Positions 1 through 10,966 of a stretch of 64,000 nucleotides of DNA are shown piece by piece. Below the pieces are notes generated by a model that saw only the letters and a list, made by a program, of their open reading frames with translations, searched no databases and was not told where the DNA came from. Position 1 is the stretch's first letter, and the number at the start of each line of letters is the position of its first letter. The position numbers were made by a program, and so were the translations under genes. Location: NCBI GenBank assembly GCA_022376925.1, contig JAIOJX010000026.1:252647330-252711329 (forward strand), in the 5' to 3' direction. The stretch is from Tragulus kanchil (taxonomy: Eukaryota; Chordata; Mammalia; Artiodactyla; Tragulidae).

Positions 1-849
1 AGTCATTATACAAAATATTGATTTTTTTTTTACCCTGAGTAGGAAACCACTGTGTAGTTTTGAGCAATGAAATAGCATAGTCTGACATATCTTTGTAAAA
101 GTTCTCTCTGGCTTTAGTATTAGAACAGACTGTAGTGAAACAAGAATGGAAGTTAGACTTTATAGGAGAGGTTGCTAAAAATTCCAAGCAAAGGATTATC
201 ATAACAAGCTTTAGAACTGCTGGCTGTGATTGAAATAGGAGCAAGTGGTCAGATTCCTTACAGATGTTGAAGCTAGAGGGAAAGGACTTTTTGATGGATT
301 TGGTATGTGCTATAAAAGAAAGATTTCCAGTGAATGATGACCCCACAGATTCTGTCCTCTGGAACTAGAAAGAAGAAGTCAGAATTTGTGTACATAGACT
401 GCAGAAGAGCTGCTTTGGGTAATTACAGTTTGGTGTGGTATAAATCAGTAGGTTTATTTAGTGCTGTTAATTTGACTAAATATCCAGTGGAGATGTTGAG
501 TACAAAGATGGTTACGTAAGTCCAAGGAAAGGTCCTAGCTGGAGATACAAACTTGGGAGATACATGCTTCTAGTATTTACAATATGAAATGGAGACATGA
601 TCAAGGAGTGACTGCATGCAGACTAAGTTCTGTGATACTGCAATGCTTAGAAATTGGAGATATGAGGGAAAAAAAAAAAAAAAAAAAACAGGAAAATAAC
701 TTAAGGAGTGGCAAGTGAAACAAGTGTATCTTTCATTTATCTTTCAGGGTACATTTTCAACAGCAGAGTTTATTTTTCATCTTGAAAAAACCTAATGTAT
801 CAATTTTTACTTTTATAGATACAACTGTTAAATCAGTAGAAAATCATAA
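1..849. other. Unrecognised AT-rich sequence
   Basis: I recognise no repeat or gene here. There is an A-run at 669-688. An open frame of 61 codons at 334-519 has no coding support and is treated as chance. Confidence 0.5.
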
Positions 850-1063
850 AGATTTTCTCCTTTCCTCATGTTTTCTTCTAGAAGTTTTATACTTGAGGTT
901 TCATTCACATTTAGGTCTATGATCCATTTTTAGCTACTTTTAACATATCATGCAAAGTATAGATGAAAATCCATTTTTGGCATATGGATATCCAATTTTC
1001 CCAGCTCTACCTACTGAAAAAATAAGCCATTAAGTTGACTTTGTAGCTTTATCAAAAATCACT
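850..1063 (-). mobile_element. Old L1 fragment, ORF2 3' part (antisense)
   Basis: The plus strand reads like the diverged complement of the L1 ORF2 C-terminal region (phrases such as catatggatatccaatttt followed by cccagc). It is interrupted on its right by a SINE at 1080. Family assignment is from memory and weak because the sequence is strongly diverged. Confidence 0.4.
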
Positions 1064-1079
1064 TGTCTTTCAACTTTTA

Positions 1080-1354
1080 ATGCTTTCTTTTTTTTTTTTT
1101 AATTTAGGCCTCTTTTATTAATTTATTTATTTAATTTATCTTTATTCTTTGGCCTGTGTGGGCCTCCCACTGCAGTGGCCTCTCTCATTGAAGAGCACTG
1201 GCTCTGGGCACAAGTGCTCCAGAGTGCTGGCTCATAATAGGACACACTGGTCCAGCTGCCCTGCCGTACATGGTCTCTTCCCGGGGCAGGGATCAAACCG
1301 GAGCCCCTTGCATTGCAAGGCAGACTCTTTACCCACTGGATCACCAGGGAAGTC
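1080..1354 (-). mobile_element. CHR-type tRNA-derived SINE, short-tail type
   Basis: Reverse-complement SINE. A T-rich tail on the left is followed by a body with ctttggcctgtgtgggcctc, and a tRNA-like head ends at the right in the complement of the usual cttccctggtg start. A TSD flanks it at 1064-1079 and 1355-1370, matching 15 of 16 bases. The insertion lies in old L1 sequence. Confidence 0.85.
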
Positions 1355-1370
1355 TGTCTTTTAACTTTTA

Positions 1371-1636
1371 TATATCTACTATATCTAGAAAAAAACCTTC
1401 ACTTTCACATTTGAAAAATTTTTGCTGGGTAAAGGATTCTAGATTACAAGTATTTTCTTTAGCTATTTTAAAGATGTTGGGCTATAGTCTTCTTTACATT
1501 GTTTCTAATGATACCTGCTTAAATTTTGATAGTTGTTGCTCTGTGTCTCTTTTCCTCAAACTGCTTGAAAGATTTTCTATTTATCACTGTCTGGAACAAT
1601 TTCATGATGATGTACTTTGTCATGTTTTAGATGTTT
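1371..1636 (-). mobile_element. Old L1 fragment, ORF1 C-terminal region (antisense)
   Basis: The complement resembles the end of L1 ORF1, where the protein reads like the TLQAR...NLQPRILYPAK segment of the young L1 at 63.2 kb. It contains the phrase gattttctatttatcac, typical of antisense L1 ORF1. It is strongly decayed and has no usable frame. Confidence 0.5.
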
Positions 1637-1760
1637 ATTATTATGACTATTACCTCCACTGCCCGGCATGTGGGAACTCAATTCCTGGACAAAGGATTGA
1701 ACTTGTACCGCTGAAGCAGAAACACAGAATCCCTAACCACTGGACCACCAGGGAAGTCCC
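1637..1760 (-). mobile_element. Short CHR-type SINE
   Basis: Antisense tRNA-type head. The right end is the complement of gggacttccctggtggtcca, and a degenerate B-box complement is present. Direct repeats at 1628-1636 and 1761-1769 (9 of 9) are the probable TSD. It lacks the long body of the neighbouring SINEs. Confidence 0.7.
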
Positions 1761-1915
1761 TAGATGTTTTTTATTATTGAAATATAAATTCACTTACAAG
1801 AAATTTCACCCTTTTACAGCATGTAACCCCATGTTTTTTAGTATATTCACAAGTTTGTGCAATCATCACTACTGTCGAATTCCAGATTTTCATCACCTTA
1901 AAAAGACATTCTGGG

Positions 1916-2215
1916 GCTTCCCCTGGTGGTCCAGTGGGTAAGGACACTGCCTTGCAGTGCAAGGGGCGCCGGTTCGAGCCCTGGCCTGGGAAGATCCCAT
2001 GTGCTGCAGAGTGGCTGGACTCATGTGTCCAATCACTGAGCCGGAGCTCTGGAGCGCATGCGCCCACAGCCAGTGCTCTGCGACTACAGAGGCCATCGCG
2101 ATGGGAGGCCCACAGGAGCCAAAGAACAAAGACGGATGAAAATAGAGAAATGAAAGACCAATGGAAGTGGCCCGCCCGCTCCCCTCCCTCCCCAACCCGC
2201 CCCCTCTCCCCCTAG
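1916..2215 (+). mobile_element. CHR-type SINE, GC-rich-tail type
   Basis: A complete plus-strand copy. It has a tRNA-Glu-like head with an A-box-like tggtccagtgg and a B-box ggttcgagccc at 1971-1981, a body with ctctggagcgcatgcgcc, then an extra CT- and C-rich tail at about 2160-2213 that other copies lack. TSD 1902-1915 and 2216-2229 (13 of 14). RNA polymerase III internal promoter by family knowledge. Confidence 0.88.
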
Positions 2216-2229
2216 AAAGGCATTCTGGG

Positions 2230-2575
2230 CTTCCCTCGTAGCTCAATGGTGAAGAGTTCGCCTGCCAATGCAGGAGACATGAGTTTGATCCCTGATCTGG
2301 GAGGATCCCACATTCTGAGGAGCAGCTAAGCCCATAAGCCACAACTATTGAGCCTGTGCTCTGGAGCCTCAGAGCCGCAACTATTAAGCTCATGTGCCAC
2401 AACTGCTAAAGCCCACGAGCCCTAGAGCCTGAGTTCCACAACAGGAAAGGTCATTGCAACAAGAGGTGTCTCACCTCAACTAGAGAGTTGCCCCCACTCC
2501 CTGCATCTAGAGAAGAGCCTGTGGGAGCAGTGAAAATCCAGAATAGCCAAAAATAAATTGAAAAAAAAGAAAGAA
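2230..2575 (+). mobile_element. Long CHR-2-type SINE
   Basis: Starts at cttccctcgtagctcaatgg and runs through the repeated body phrases (gccacaactattgagcc, gccgcaactattaagc, caactagagagttgccccc) to gccaaaaataaa and an A-rich tail. This is the classic long CHR-2 layout shared by ruminants and whales. It lies directly after the previous SINE's TSD. Confidence 0.8.
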
Positions 2576-3189
2576 AAAGATAATCCATACCTATTAGCAG
2601 TCATTACTGATTCCCCTCTTCATTCAGATCCTAGAAGTCACAAATCCACTTGCTCTCTCTATGGATTTGCTTATTCTGGACATTACATAGACATGGCAGC
2701 ATACAGTACGTGGCCTTTTGTGATTAGCTTCTTTCACACAGCATAATGTTTTTCATTTTCACCTATATTGTAACATGTATCAGTACTTAATTGTATTTTA
2801 TTGTTGAATAATATTTCATTCTATGGATATACCACATTTTACTTGCCTATTTGTTCATCACTAGAACAAATAGAGAAGTAAACATTTTCATTGTTTCCAA
2901 CTTTTGGCTATTATGACTAATACTACCATAAACATTCATTTACAGGTGTTTGCATGAACACATATTTTCAGTGCTCTTGGGTATATGCGTAGGAGTAAAA
3001 CGGCTACCAAACTATTACCCAGAGTGGCTATGATGTTTGTATTCCCACCAGTCGTATGAGGTTATAATTTCTCTACATCCTCACCACCATTTGTTGCTAT
3101 CTTTCTTTGATATTACAATCAGCCCTTATGGGTGCATAGTGTAAAGTGTTTTTTGTTTACATTTCACCATAATAAATGCTGTTGAGTGT

Positions 3190-3744
3190 ATAAGATGGCA
3201 TTTCAACTAACCTCCTATAATACCTCTAAAATAACTGTTTAAAATTTTTAACTAACAAATACTAAATGATAAGCATTTGACATTAGGAACTTCTTAAGGA
3301 AGTCAATTCTGTAAGATTTCTCCTATTAGATCATTTTTTAGTTTGTTCTAATGTGTATACATAATCTCAATTGTGCATAGCTGAGTAAATATTCTATAAT
3401 TTCTTTAAAAGAATATATAAAATAGTTGGAAAGAATCAAACCTTACAAGTTTTGTGTCACCTCACAAAACGTAAAGTTTCTCACTAAAACTTAAAGTAGT
3501 CTTTGCTTGGCATGTTATAAATGAAAACTGTTTGGAACGAATTTAAAACTGTAATAGATCTTGAAGGAAACTTGAATTATCTGGCTCACATGATCTATTT
3601 TGTAATTACAAACAAAGCTCAGTGACTTCCAAAATCAGCTAATTAATGACAAATCTACAACTCAAAGTTAGATTAAGTTGATCACTATATTATTGTTTCT
3701 TCTAATGGAATTCTTTGATTAACATGCTCAAATAACAAAAGATG
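3190..3744. other. Unrecognised AT-rich sequence (copy at 4316-4870)
   Basis: No repeat family or gene recognised. Present twice only because of tandem duplication 1. Confidence 0.5.
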
Positions 3745-4095
3745 TAGTGAGGACTTAAGATAGTGGAGGAATAAGGTGAGGAGATCACCTTTCCCCTCAA
3801 ATACACCGAAAACTCATCAGTGTCTGGAACAACTCCTATAGAACACTTTCTGAACACTGACCGAGGACTCCAGACTTCCAAAAAAGGGAAGCCAATCTCC
3901 TCAGAATGAGCGTGAGTCTCTTTGGGTGTTCTTGGCTGTTGATTGTTGCTTCATTATTGATCCTGGGATTCTGTTTCAGTCATGTGAAGTCTTAGTGTTA
4001 AGTAAGAGTTCAATCCTGAACCCTCAAAATGGGAAACTTGAGACCAAGACTTTGGACCACCAGAGAATTTCCAACCCCATGGATCAGTAACAGCT
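3745..4095 (+). mobile_element. L1 5'UTR-like fragment (copy at 4871-5221)
   Basis: Phrases such as gaggagatcacctttcccc, ggaacaactcctatagaac and aatgagcgtgagtctcttt resemble the 5'UTR of older cetartiodactyl L1s in sense orientation. It abuts an antisense L1 ORF2 fragment, so it is either a separate insertion or an inverted 5' segment. Assignment is by memory. Confidence 0.45.
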
Positions 4096-4104
4096 GAGAA
4101 CCCT

Positions 4105-5605
4105 CTCAATTCTGCTTTGATTTATGCTATCCAGTGTTCTGCCTATGTTACCCTCTAAGAGTTGTATGGTTTCTGGTCTTACAGTTAGGTCTTTAATCCA
4201 TTTTGAGTTTATCTTTGTGTATGGTGTTAGGTAGTGCTCTAATTTCATTCTTTTACAGGTAGCTGTCCAGTTTTCCCAGCACCACTTATTGAGGAAGCTG
4301 TCTTTGCCCCATTGTATAAGATGGCATTTCAACTAACCTCCTATAATACCTCTAAAATAACTGTTTAAAATTTTTAACTAACAAATACTAAATGATAAGC
4401 ATTTGACATTAGGAACTTCTTAAGGAAGTCAATTCTGTAAGATTTCTCCTATTAGATCATTTTTTAGTTTGTTCTAATGTGTATACATAATCTCAATTGT
4501 GCATAGCTGAGTAAATATTCTATAATTTCTTTAAAAGAATATATAAAATAGTTGGAAAGAATCAAACCTTACAAGTTTTGTGTCACCTCACAAAACGTAA
4601 AGTTTCTCACTAAAACTTAAAGTAGTCTTTGCTTGGCATGTTATAAATGAAAACTGTTTGGAACGAATTTAAAACTGTAATAGATCTTGAAGGAAACTTG
4701 AATTATCTGGCTCACATGATCTATTTTGTAATTACAAACAAAGCTCAGTGACTTCCAAAATCAGCTAATTAATGACAAATCTACAACTCAAAGTTAGATT
4801 AAGTTGATCACTATATTATTGTTTCTTCTAATGGAATTCTTTGATTAACATGCTCAAATAACAAAAGATGTAGTGAGGACTTAAGATAGTGGAGGAATAA
4901 GGTGAGGAGATCACCTTTCCCCTCAAATACACCGAAAACTCATCAGTGTCTGGAACAACTCCTATAGAACACTTTCTGAACACTGACCGAGGACTCCAGA
5001 CTTCCAAAAAGGCAAGCCAATCTCCTCAGAATGAGCGTGAGTCTCTTTGGGTGTTCTTGGCTGTTGATTGTTGCTTCATTATTGATCCTGGGATTCTGTT
5101 TCAGTCATGTGAAGTCTTAGTGTTAAGTAAGAGTTCAATCCTGAACCCTCAAAATGGGAAACTTGAGACCAAGACTTTGGACCACCAGAGAATTTCCAAC
5201 CCCATGGATCAGTAACAGCTGAGAACCCTCTCAATTCTGCTTTGATTTATGCTATCCAGTGTTCTGCCTATGTTACCCTCTAAGAGTTGTATGGTTTCTG
5301 GTCTTACAGTTAGGTCTTTAATCCATTTTGAGTTTATCTTTGTGTATGGTGTTAGGTAGTGCTCTAATTTCATTCTTTTACAGGTAGCTGTCCAGTTTTC
5401 CCAGCACCACTTATTGAGGAAGCTGTCTTTGCCCCATTGTATATTCTTTCCTTCTTTGTCAAAAATAAGGTACCACTAAGTGCGTGGGTTTATCTCTCAG
5501 CTCTCTATTTTGTTCTATTGATTTGTAGTTCTGCTTTTGTGCCAGCATCATACTGTCTTGATAACTATCACCTTGTTCCCTACAATATTCTTGAAGGTCC
5601 CCTTA
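4105..5605 (-). mobile_element. L1 ORF2 C-terminal fragment (antisense), repeated by joins
   Basis: The complement encodes a conserved L1 ORF2 stretch ([16 protein letters not shown], then [14 protein letters not shown]). The first piece is 4105-4317, the fuller copy 5232-5605, and a third piece starts near 6390. Open frames on the plus strand here are antisense shadows. The fragment stops near 5605 without a recognisable end. Confidence 0.75.
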
Positions 5606-7463
5606 TTGGTAAAAACTAACCAGGTGCTAGAAGATATGTACATCCATATGATCCAAACAAACAAGCTACCAAGGGTAAAAAGCAAGGTATACTAAGGAGA
5701 AGAGTGGATCTGGAAGAGCAAATGGAAGAGTCATAATATTGTTAACAGGAATAAAGAAAAGAAATGTAAACCTCTATCTTTCAATTGAAGTCCATTCAAT
5801 TGAATTACTGATATGGTTAAATTTTATTTTCCATCTTTTTTATTTATTTTCTAAATGTCCTTTTTTGGTTCTTTGTTACTCCTTTAGGGTCTTTTATGTA
5901 AAATAAGTATGTTTTTCATGTAACGTTGTATTTCCTCTCTTGATTAAATTGTTCTATTTTGTTTAGTTTCTTTTTAGCCATTGCTTTAGGGGTTATAAAA
6001 TGTATCTTTAACACATGATAATCTATTTCAGATAAATACTGACTAAAATCTGCTAGAGCAAATGTGCTCCTATATGATCCATTTCCACTACCTTCCTTAG
6101 TAATATTAATGTTAATTACATTACTTTCATATATGTTACATACCAACAATAAAGCACTATAATTATTGCTTTAAAGTTTTATTTTTGAAGAAATGAGAAG
6201 GAAAAATATTATTCAGTCTTTTGTATTTATCCACACATATAGCACTCTTCATTACCCCATGTGGTTCTGAGCTATTATTAAGTATCATAAGCAACAATGA
6301 AGAATTTCATTAAGTTGCAGTACAGGTCTGCTAAACAGTAAAATCTTAGTTTTTATTCTCTTAGAAGGAAAGTTGTCCATTGGTTTCTGGTCTTTTTAAG
6401 TTAGTTTCTTTAATTCCATTTTGAGTTTATCTTTGTGTATGGTGTTAGGTAGTGCTCTAATTTCATTCTTTTACAGGTAGCTGTCCAGTTTTCCCAGCAC
6501 CACTTATTGAGGAAGCTGTCTTTGCCCCATTGTATATTCTTTCCTTCTTTGTCAAAAATAAGGTACCACTAAGTGCGTGGGTTTATCTCTCAGCTCTCTA
6601 TTTTGTTCTATTGATTTGTAGTTCTGCTTTTGTGCCAGCATCATACTGTCTTGATAACTATCACCTTGTTCCCTACAATATTCTTGAAGGTCCCCTTATT
6701 GGTAAAAACTAACCAGGTGCTAGAAGATATGTACATCCATATGATCCAAACAAACAAGCTACCAAGGGTAAAAAGCAAGGTATACTAAGGAGAAGAGTGG
6801 ATCTGGAAGAGCAAATGGAAGAGTCATAATATTGTTAACAGGAATAAAGAAAAGAAATGTAAACCTCTATCTTTCAATTGAAGTCCATTCAATTGAATTA
6901 CTGATATGGTTAAATTTTATTTTCCATCTTTTTTATTTATTTTCTAAATGTCCTTTTTTGGTTCTTTGTTACTCCTTTAGGGTCTTTTATGTAAAATAAG
7001 TATGTTTTTCATGTAACGTTGTATTTCCTCTCTTGATTAAATTGTTCTATTTTGTTTAGTTTCTTTTTAGCCATTGCTTTAGGGGTTATAAAATGTATCT
7101 TTAACACATGATAATCTATTTCAGATAAATACTGACTAAAATCTGCTAGAGCAAATGTGCTCCTATATGATCCATTTCCACTACCTTCCTTAGTAATATT
7201 AATGTTAATTACATTACTTTCATATATGTTACATACCAACAATAAAGCACTATAATTATTGCTTTAAAGTTTTATTTTTGAAGAAATGAGAAGGAAAAAT
7301 ATTATTCAGTCTTTTGTATTTATCCACACATATAGCACTCTTCATTACCCCATGTGGTTCTGAGCTATTATTAAGTATCATAAGCAACAATGAAGAATTT
7401 CATTAAGTTGCAGTACAGGTCTGCTAAACAGTAAAATCTTAGTTTTTATTCTCTTAGAAGGAA
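5285..7463. repeat. Tandem duplication 2 (about 1.09 kb x 2)
   Basis: 5285-6370 is repeated at 6371-7463, offset 1093 through the body. The first 50 or so bases of the second copy are noisy: small insertions in ggtttctggtct and the following ttaggtcttt region. Downstream the copies agree. Its first copy starts inside the second copy of duplication 1. Confidence 0.93.
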
Positions 7464-8090
7464 TGGTTTTCACTTTCATTACTAAAGGATAATTTTACTG
7501 CATTTACAATTCTTAGTTGTCAGTTGCCCTCCCAAACTCAACTCAAGCATCTTGAATATGTCATTACATTGTCTTCTTGATAATCTTCTTGTTTCTCATG
7601 AGAGCATTCAGCTATTAATCACATTGTTGTTCCCTTATTCAGGATGAGCTGTTTTCCTATTGTATCCAGGTATGGTCCCTGGCCTTTTTCATATTTGAGG
7701 TTTGTTGAGCTTCTTCAATCTGTAGCTTAATGTTCTTATCAAAATTGAGGGTTTTCATTATTTCTTCAATCATTTTTTTCTGCTTACCCTTACTTTTCCT
7801 CTCATTTCAGAATGTCCATTACATGTATGTTGGTATACTTCACATTGTTTTAAAGTTCTCTGAGAGTCTTCACACGTTTCTTCAACTTGTCTCCCTATTC
7901 CTTGCACTGGGGTATTTCTAATAATTTTCAAGCTCTAGAAGTCATACTATTGGCTACTGAGCCCATATAGTGAATGTTTCACTTAAGTTATGGTATTTTT
8001 CTATTTTAGATTACCTTTTTGTTGCATTGATACTACTATGTTTTTCATTAGTTATTTAAACCTAAATGTTTTAAATGTTAAAAACACGTT
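5820..8090 (-). mobile_element. Old L1 5' region and ORF1 (antisense), interrupted by joins
   Basis: Very diverged. The order of phrases (gttataaaatgtatcttta, then gtacaggtctgcta, then gaggtttgttgagcttcttc, then ttctgcttaccc) matches the complement of an old mammalian L1 5' half as I remember it. It is carried through duplications 2 and 3. No intact frame. Confidence 0.45.
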
Positions 8091-9549
8091 CTTTTTTAAA
8101 AAGTATTTACTCAAAAAAAAAAAAAAAAGGTATTTACTCATTTGTCTGGCTGCAGTGGATCTTAGTTGCAGTATGTGGGATCTAATTCCCTAAGCAGGGA
8201 TGGAACCTAGGTGCCTTGCATTGGGAGCATGGAGTCTTAGCCACTGGGCCACCAGGGGAGTCCCTATACCGTATCTCCTTTAGCCCATTCCTCTATTGAT
8301 GAGACATTTGGGTTGCATCCATCTTGGCTATTATGAACAGTGCTGCAATGAACACTGAGGTGCATGTATTCTTTTTTTGGGGGGGAGGGAGACGGATGGG
8401 TGGGCCACTTCTATTGGTCTTTCATTTGTCCATTTATCCACACATATAGCACTCTTCATTACCCCATGTGGTTCTGAGCTATTATTAAGTATCATAAGCA
8501 ACAATGAAGAATTTCATTAAGTTGCAGTACAGGTCTGCTAAACAGTAAAATCTTAGTTTTTATTCTCTTAGAAGGAATGGTTTTCACTTTCATTACTAAA
8601 GGATAATTTTACTGCATTTACAATTCTTAGTTGTCAGTTGCCCTCCCAAACTCAACTCAAGCATCTTGAATATGTCATTACATTGTCTTCTTGATAATCT
8701 TCTTGTTTCTCATGAGAGCATTCAGCTATTAATCACATTGTTGTTCCCTTATTCAGGATGAGCTGTTTTCCTATTGTATCCAGGTATGGTCCCTGGCCTT
8801 TTTCATATTTGAGGTTTGTTGAGCTTCTTCAATCTGTAGCTTAATGTTCTTATCAAAATTGAGGGTTTTCATTATTTCTTCAATCATTTTTTTCTGCTTA
8901 CCCTTACTTTTCCTCTCATTTCAGAATGTCCATTACATGTATGTTGGTATACTTCACATTGTTTTAAAGTTCTCTGAGAGTCTTCACACGTTTCTTCAAC
9001 TTGTCTCCCTATTCCTTGCACTGGGGTATTTCTAATAATTTTCAAGCTCTAGAAGTCATACTATTGGCTACTGAGCCCATATAGTGAATGTTTCACTTAA
9101 GTTATGGTATTTTTCTATTTTAGATTACCTTTTTGTTGCATTGATACTACTATGTTTTTCATTAGTTATTTAAACCTAAATGTTTTAAATGTTAAAAACA
9201 CGTTCTTTTTTAAAAAGTATTTACTCAAAAAAAAAAAAAAAAGGTATTTACTCATTTGTCTGGCTGCAGTGGATCTTAGTTGCAGTATGTGGGATCTAAT
9301 TCCCTAAGCAGGGATGGAACCTAGGTGCCTTGCATTGGGAGCATGGAGTCTTAGCCACTGGGCCACCAGGGGAGTCCCTATACCGTATCTCCTTTAGCCC
9401 ATTCCTCTATTGATGAGACATTTGGGTTGCATCCATCTTGGCTATTATGAACAGTGCTGCAATGAACACTGAGGTGCATGTATTCTTTTTTTGGGGGGGA
9501 GGGAGACGGATGGGTGGGCCACTTCTATTGGTCTTTCATTTGTCCATTT
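7318..9549. repeat. Tandem duplication 3 (1.12 kb x 2)
   Basis: 7318-8435 is repeated at 8432-9549, offset 1114, with attt shared at the join. No difference seen by eye. The join cuts a SINE: the first copy ends inside it at 8435, and only the second continues to the SINE's end at 9774. Confidence 0.96.
8141..8265 (-). mobile_element. Short CHR-type SINE (copy at 9255-9379)
   Basis: Antisense: ctggctgcagtggatcttag through gccaccaggggagtccct, the complement of a SINE start. An A-run and a repeated tatttactca lie on its left. The second copy results from duplication 3. Confidence 0.7.
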
Positions 9550-10135
9550 TCATCCATCTTTGTTCTTTGGCCCACATGGGCCTCCCATTGCAGTGGCCTC
9601 TGTTGTCGCTGAGCACCGGCTCTGGGCGCATGCACTCCAGAGCTCCGGCTCGGCAATTGGACACATCGGTCCAGCTGCTCTGCAGCACGTGGGATCTTCC
9701 CAGGCCAGGGATCGAACCAAAGCCCCTTGCACTGCAAGGCGGTGTCCTTACCCACTGGACCACCACAGAAGCCCGCATGTATTCTTTATATCATGTTCTT
9801 CTCTGGATATATGTCCAGAAGGGATTGCAGGATCATACAGTAGTTCTAATTTTAGTTAGTTTAAGGAACCTCTATATTCTCCACAGCAGCTGTACCAATT
9901 TACATCCCCACCAACAGTATAGGAAGGTTCACTTCTCTCCACACCCTCTCCAGCATATATCGTTTGTTCACTGTCCTTTTAGTGTCCATTAGATCTCCAG
10001 TGACAAACCTTTTTCATTCCTTATATTGGTAGTTTTTAGTCTCTTTCTTTCTGACAATCTAGGTAAGGGTATATTCATTTTGTTTCTTTTAATAGAATCA
10101 GCTTTGGGTTTTGTCAATTTATCTTTTTTTCTTTT
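8266..10135 (-). mobile_element. Old L1 3' end and ORF2 (antisense)
   Basis: Pieces 8266-8374, 9380-9488 and 9775-10135 join into the complement of an L1 3' end (tattgatgagacatttgg, gcaatgaacactgaggtgca, ccaacagtataggaaggtt), continuing into ORF2. The GC-tailed SINE at 9489 splits it. Confidence 0.65.
9489..9774 (-). mobile_element. CHR-type SINE, GC-rich-tail type (truncated copy 8375-8435)
   Basis: Complete antisense copy with a perfect 13-base TSD (gcatgtattcttt) at 9476-9488 and 9775-9787. The tail side carries the G-rich stretch that marks this type; the head ends at the complement of gggcttctgtggtggtcc. The copy at 8375 is cut by the join at 8435. Confidence 0.92.
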
Positions 10136-10171
10136 TTTTTTACTTGCCTCTTCTTTTTCTACTTTCTTTTT

Positions 10172-10287
10172 CTTTTTTGGTCATGCCACATGGCTTGCAC
10201 AATCTTACTTCCCAGACCAGGGATTGAAATTGTGCCCGTGGCAGTGAGAGTGAGGAGTTCTAACCACCGTACTGACAGGGAATTCTC
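10172..10287 (-). mobile_element. Short CHR-type SINE (copy at 11353-11468)
   Basis: Antisense: ttggtcatgccacatggctt through gacagggaattctc, with a degenerate B-box complement ggattgaaattg. Duplicated by duplication 4. Confidence 0.75.
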
Positions 10288-10294
10288 TTTTGTT

Positions 10295-10623
10295 TCTTTT
10301 TTGGCTGTGGTGGATCTTCACTGCTGCAACAAGGCTTTCTCCAGTTGCAGCAAGAGGGGGCTACTCTTCATTGTGGTGCACAGGTTTCTCATTGCAGTGG
10401 ATTCCACTGTAGCACAGCAGGGGCTCTTGGCATGCAGGCTTCACCAGTTGCAGTGTGTGGGCTCAGCAGGTGCAGCTCACAGGCTCCAGAGCTTAGTCTC
10501 AGGAGCCATGGTGCATGGCCTTAGTTGCTCTGCGGTATGTGGAATCTTCCTGGACCAGGGATCAATGTGGTGTCCTTTGCATTGCAAGGTGGATTCTTAA
10601 CCACTTGACCATCAGGGAAGGTC
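10295..10623 (-). mobile_element. Long CHR-2-type SINE (copy at 11476-11804)
   Basis: Antisense full-length element: tttttggctgtggtggatct, repeated ...gttgca... body modules, then ggatcttcc-like head sequence ending at accatcagggaaggtcc. It lies head to tail with the short SINE on its left. Confidence 0.8.
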
Positions 10624-10793
10624 CGCTCGAGTTTCATATGGAACCTTGGGTCATTGATTTTAGAACTTTTTGTCTAATTTAATGTAGTAAATCCATGTTG
10701 CCCTGGAAGCACTGATTCATCTACTTACCCCAAATTTTGATATGTTGCATTTTCACTGACATTCACTTAAAAATAGTTTCTAACTTCTCTTCT

Positions 10794-10966
10794 TTTTTTC
10801 GTTCTTTTTTTAAAACTTTTATTTATTTATTTTTGGCTGTGCTGGGTCTTTGTTGATGTGTGGGTTTAGCTCCTCTGCGGTATGTGGGATCTTCCCAGAT
10901 CAGGGATTGAACCTGTCTCCTGCATTGGCAGACAGGCTCTTATCCACTGAGCCACAAGAGAAGCCC
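10794..10966 (-). mobile_element. CHR/Bov-tA-like SINE with perfect TSD (copy at 11975-12147)
   Basis: Antisense element with tail attattt-rich on the left, ttggctgtgctgggtctttg, and a head ending in cactgagccacaagagaagc. A 14-base TSD (ctaacttctcttct) at 10780-10793 and 10967-10980 matches exactly. Confidence 0.9.

Larger units (their letters stand above)
1770..3170 (-). mobile_element. Old L1 3'UTR (antisense), split by two SINEs
   Basis: Pieces at 1770-1901 and about 2576-3170 read continuously as the complement of an old mammalian L1 3' end. Typical phrases are tagtatattcacaagtttgt, the later ctattgttcat region and gaggttataatttctctaca. The SINEs at 1916-2215 and 2230-2575 are inserted between them. 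Confidence 0.6.
3187..5442. repeat. Tandem duplication 1 (about 1.13 kb x 2)
   Basis: 3187-4317 is repeated at 4313-5442, offset 1125-1126. The copies share tgtat at the join (4313-4317). The only difference I see is a small change at the A-run/GGG near 3885 versus 5010. It covers unique DNA, an L1 5'UTR-like piece and part of an L1 ORF2 fragment. Probably an unmerged contig overlap. Confidence 0.95.

Noticed and set aside
334..519. Open frame of 61 codons near the left edge
   Set aside because: No recognisable domain, AT-rich surroundings, and length expected by chance.
1916..1990. tRNA gene from the A-box and B-box sequences
   Set aside because: These are SINE heads: they lack a foldable acceptor stem and anticodon context and continue into the SINE body and A-rich tail.
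9438..9992. Open frame of 184 codons and overlapping frames on both strands
   Set aside because: It runs through a SINE (9489-9774); frames like it recur wherever this SINE type occurs, so they come from SINE sequence, not a gene.
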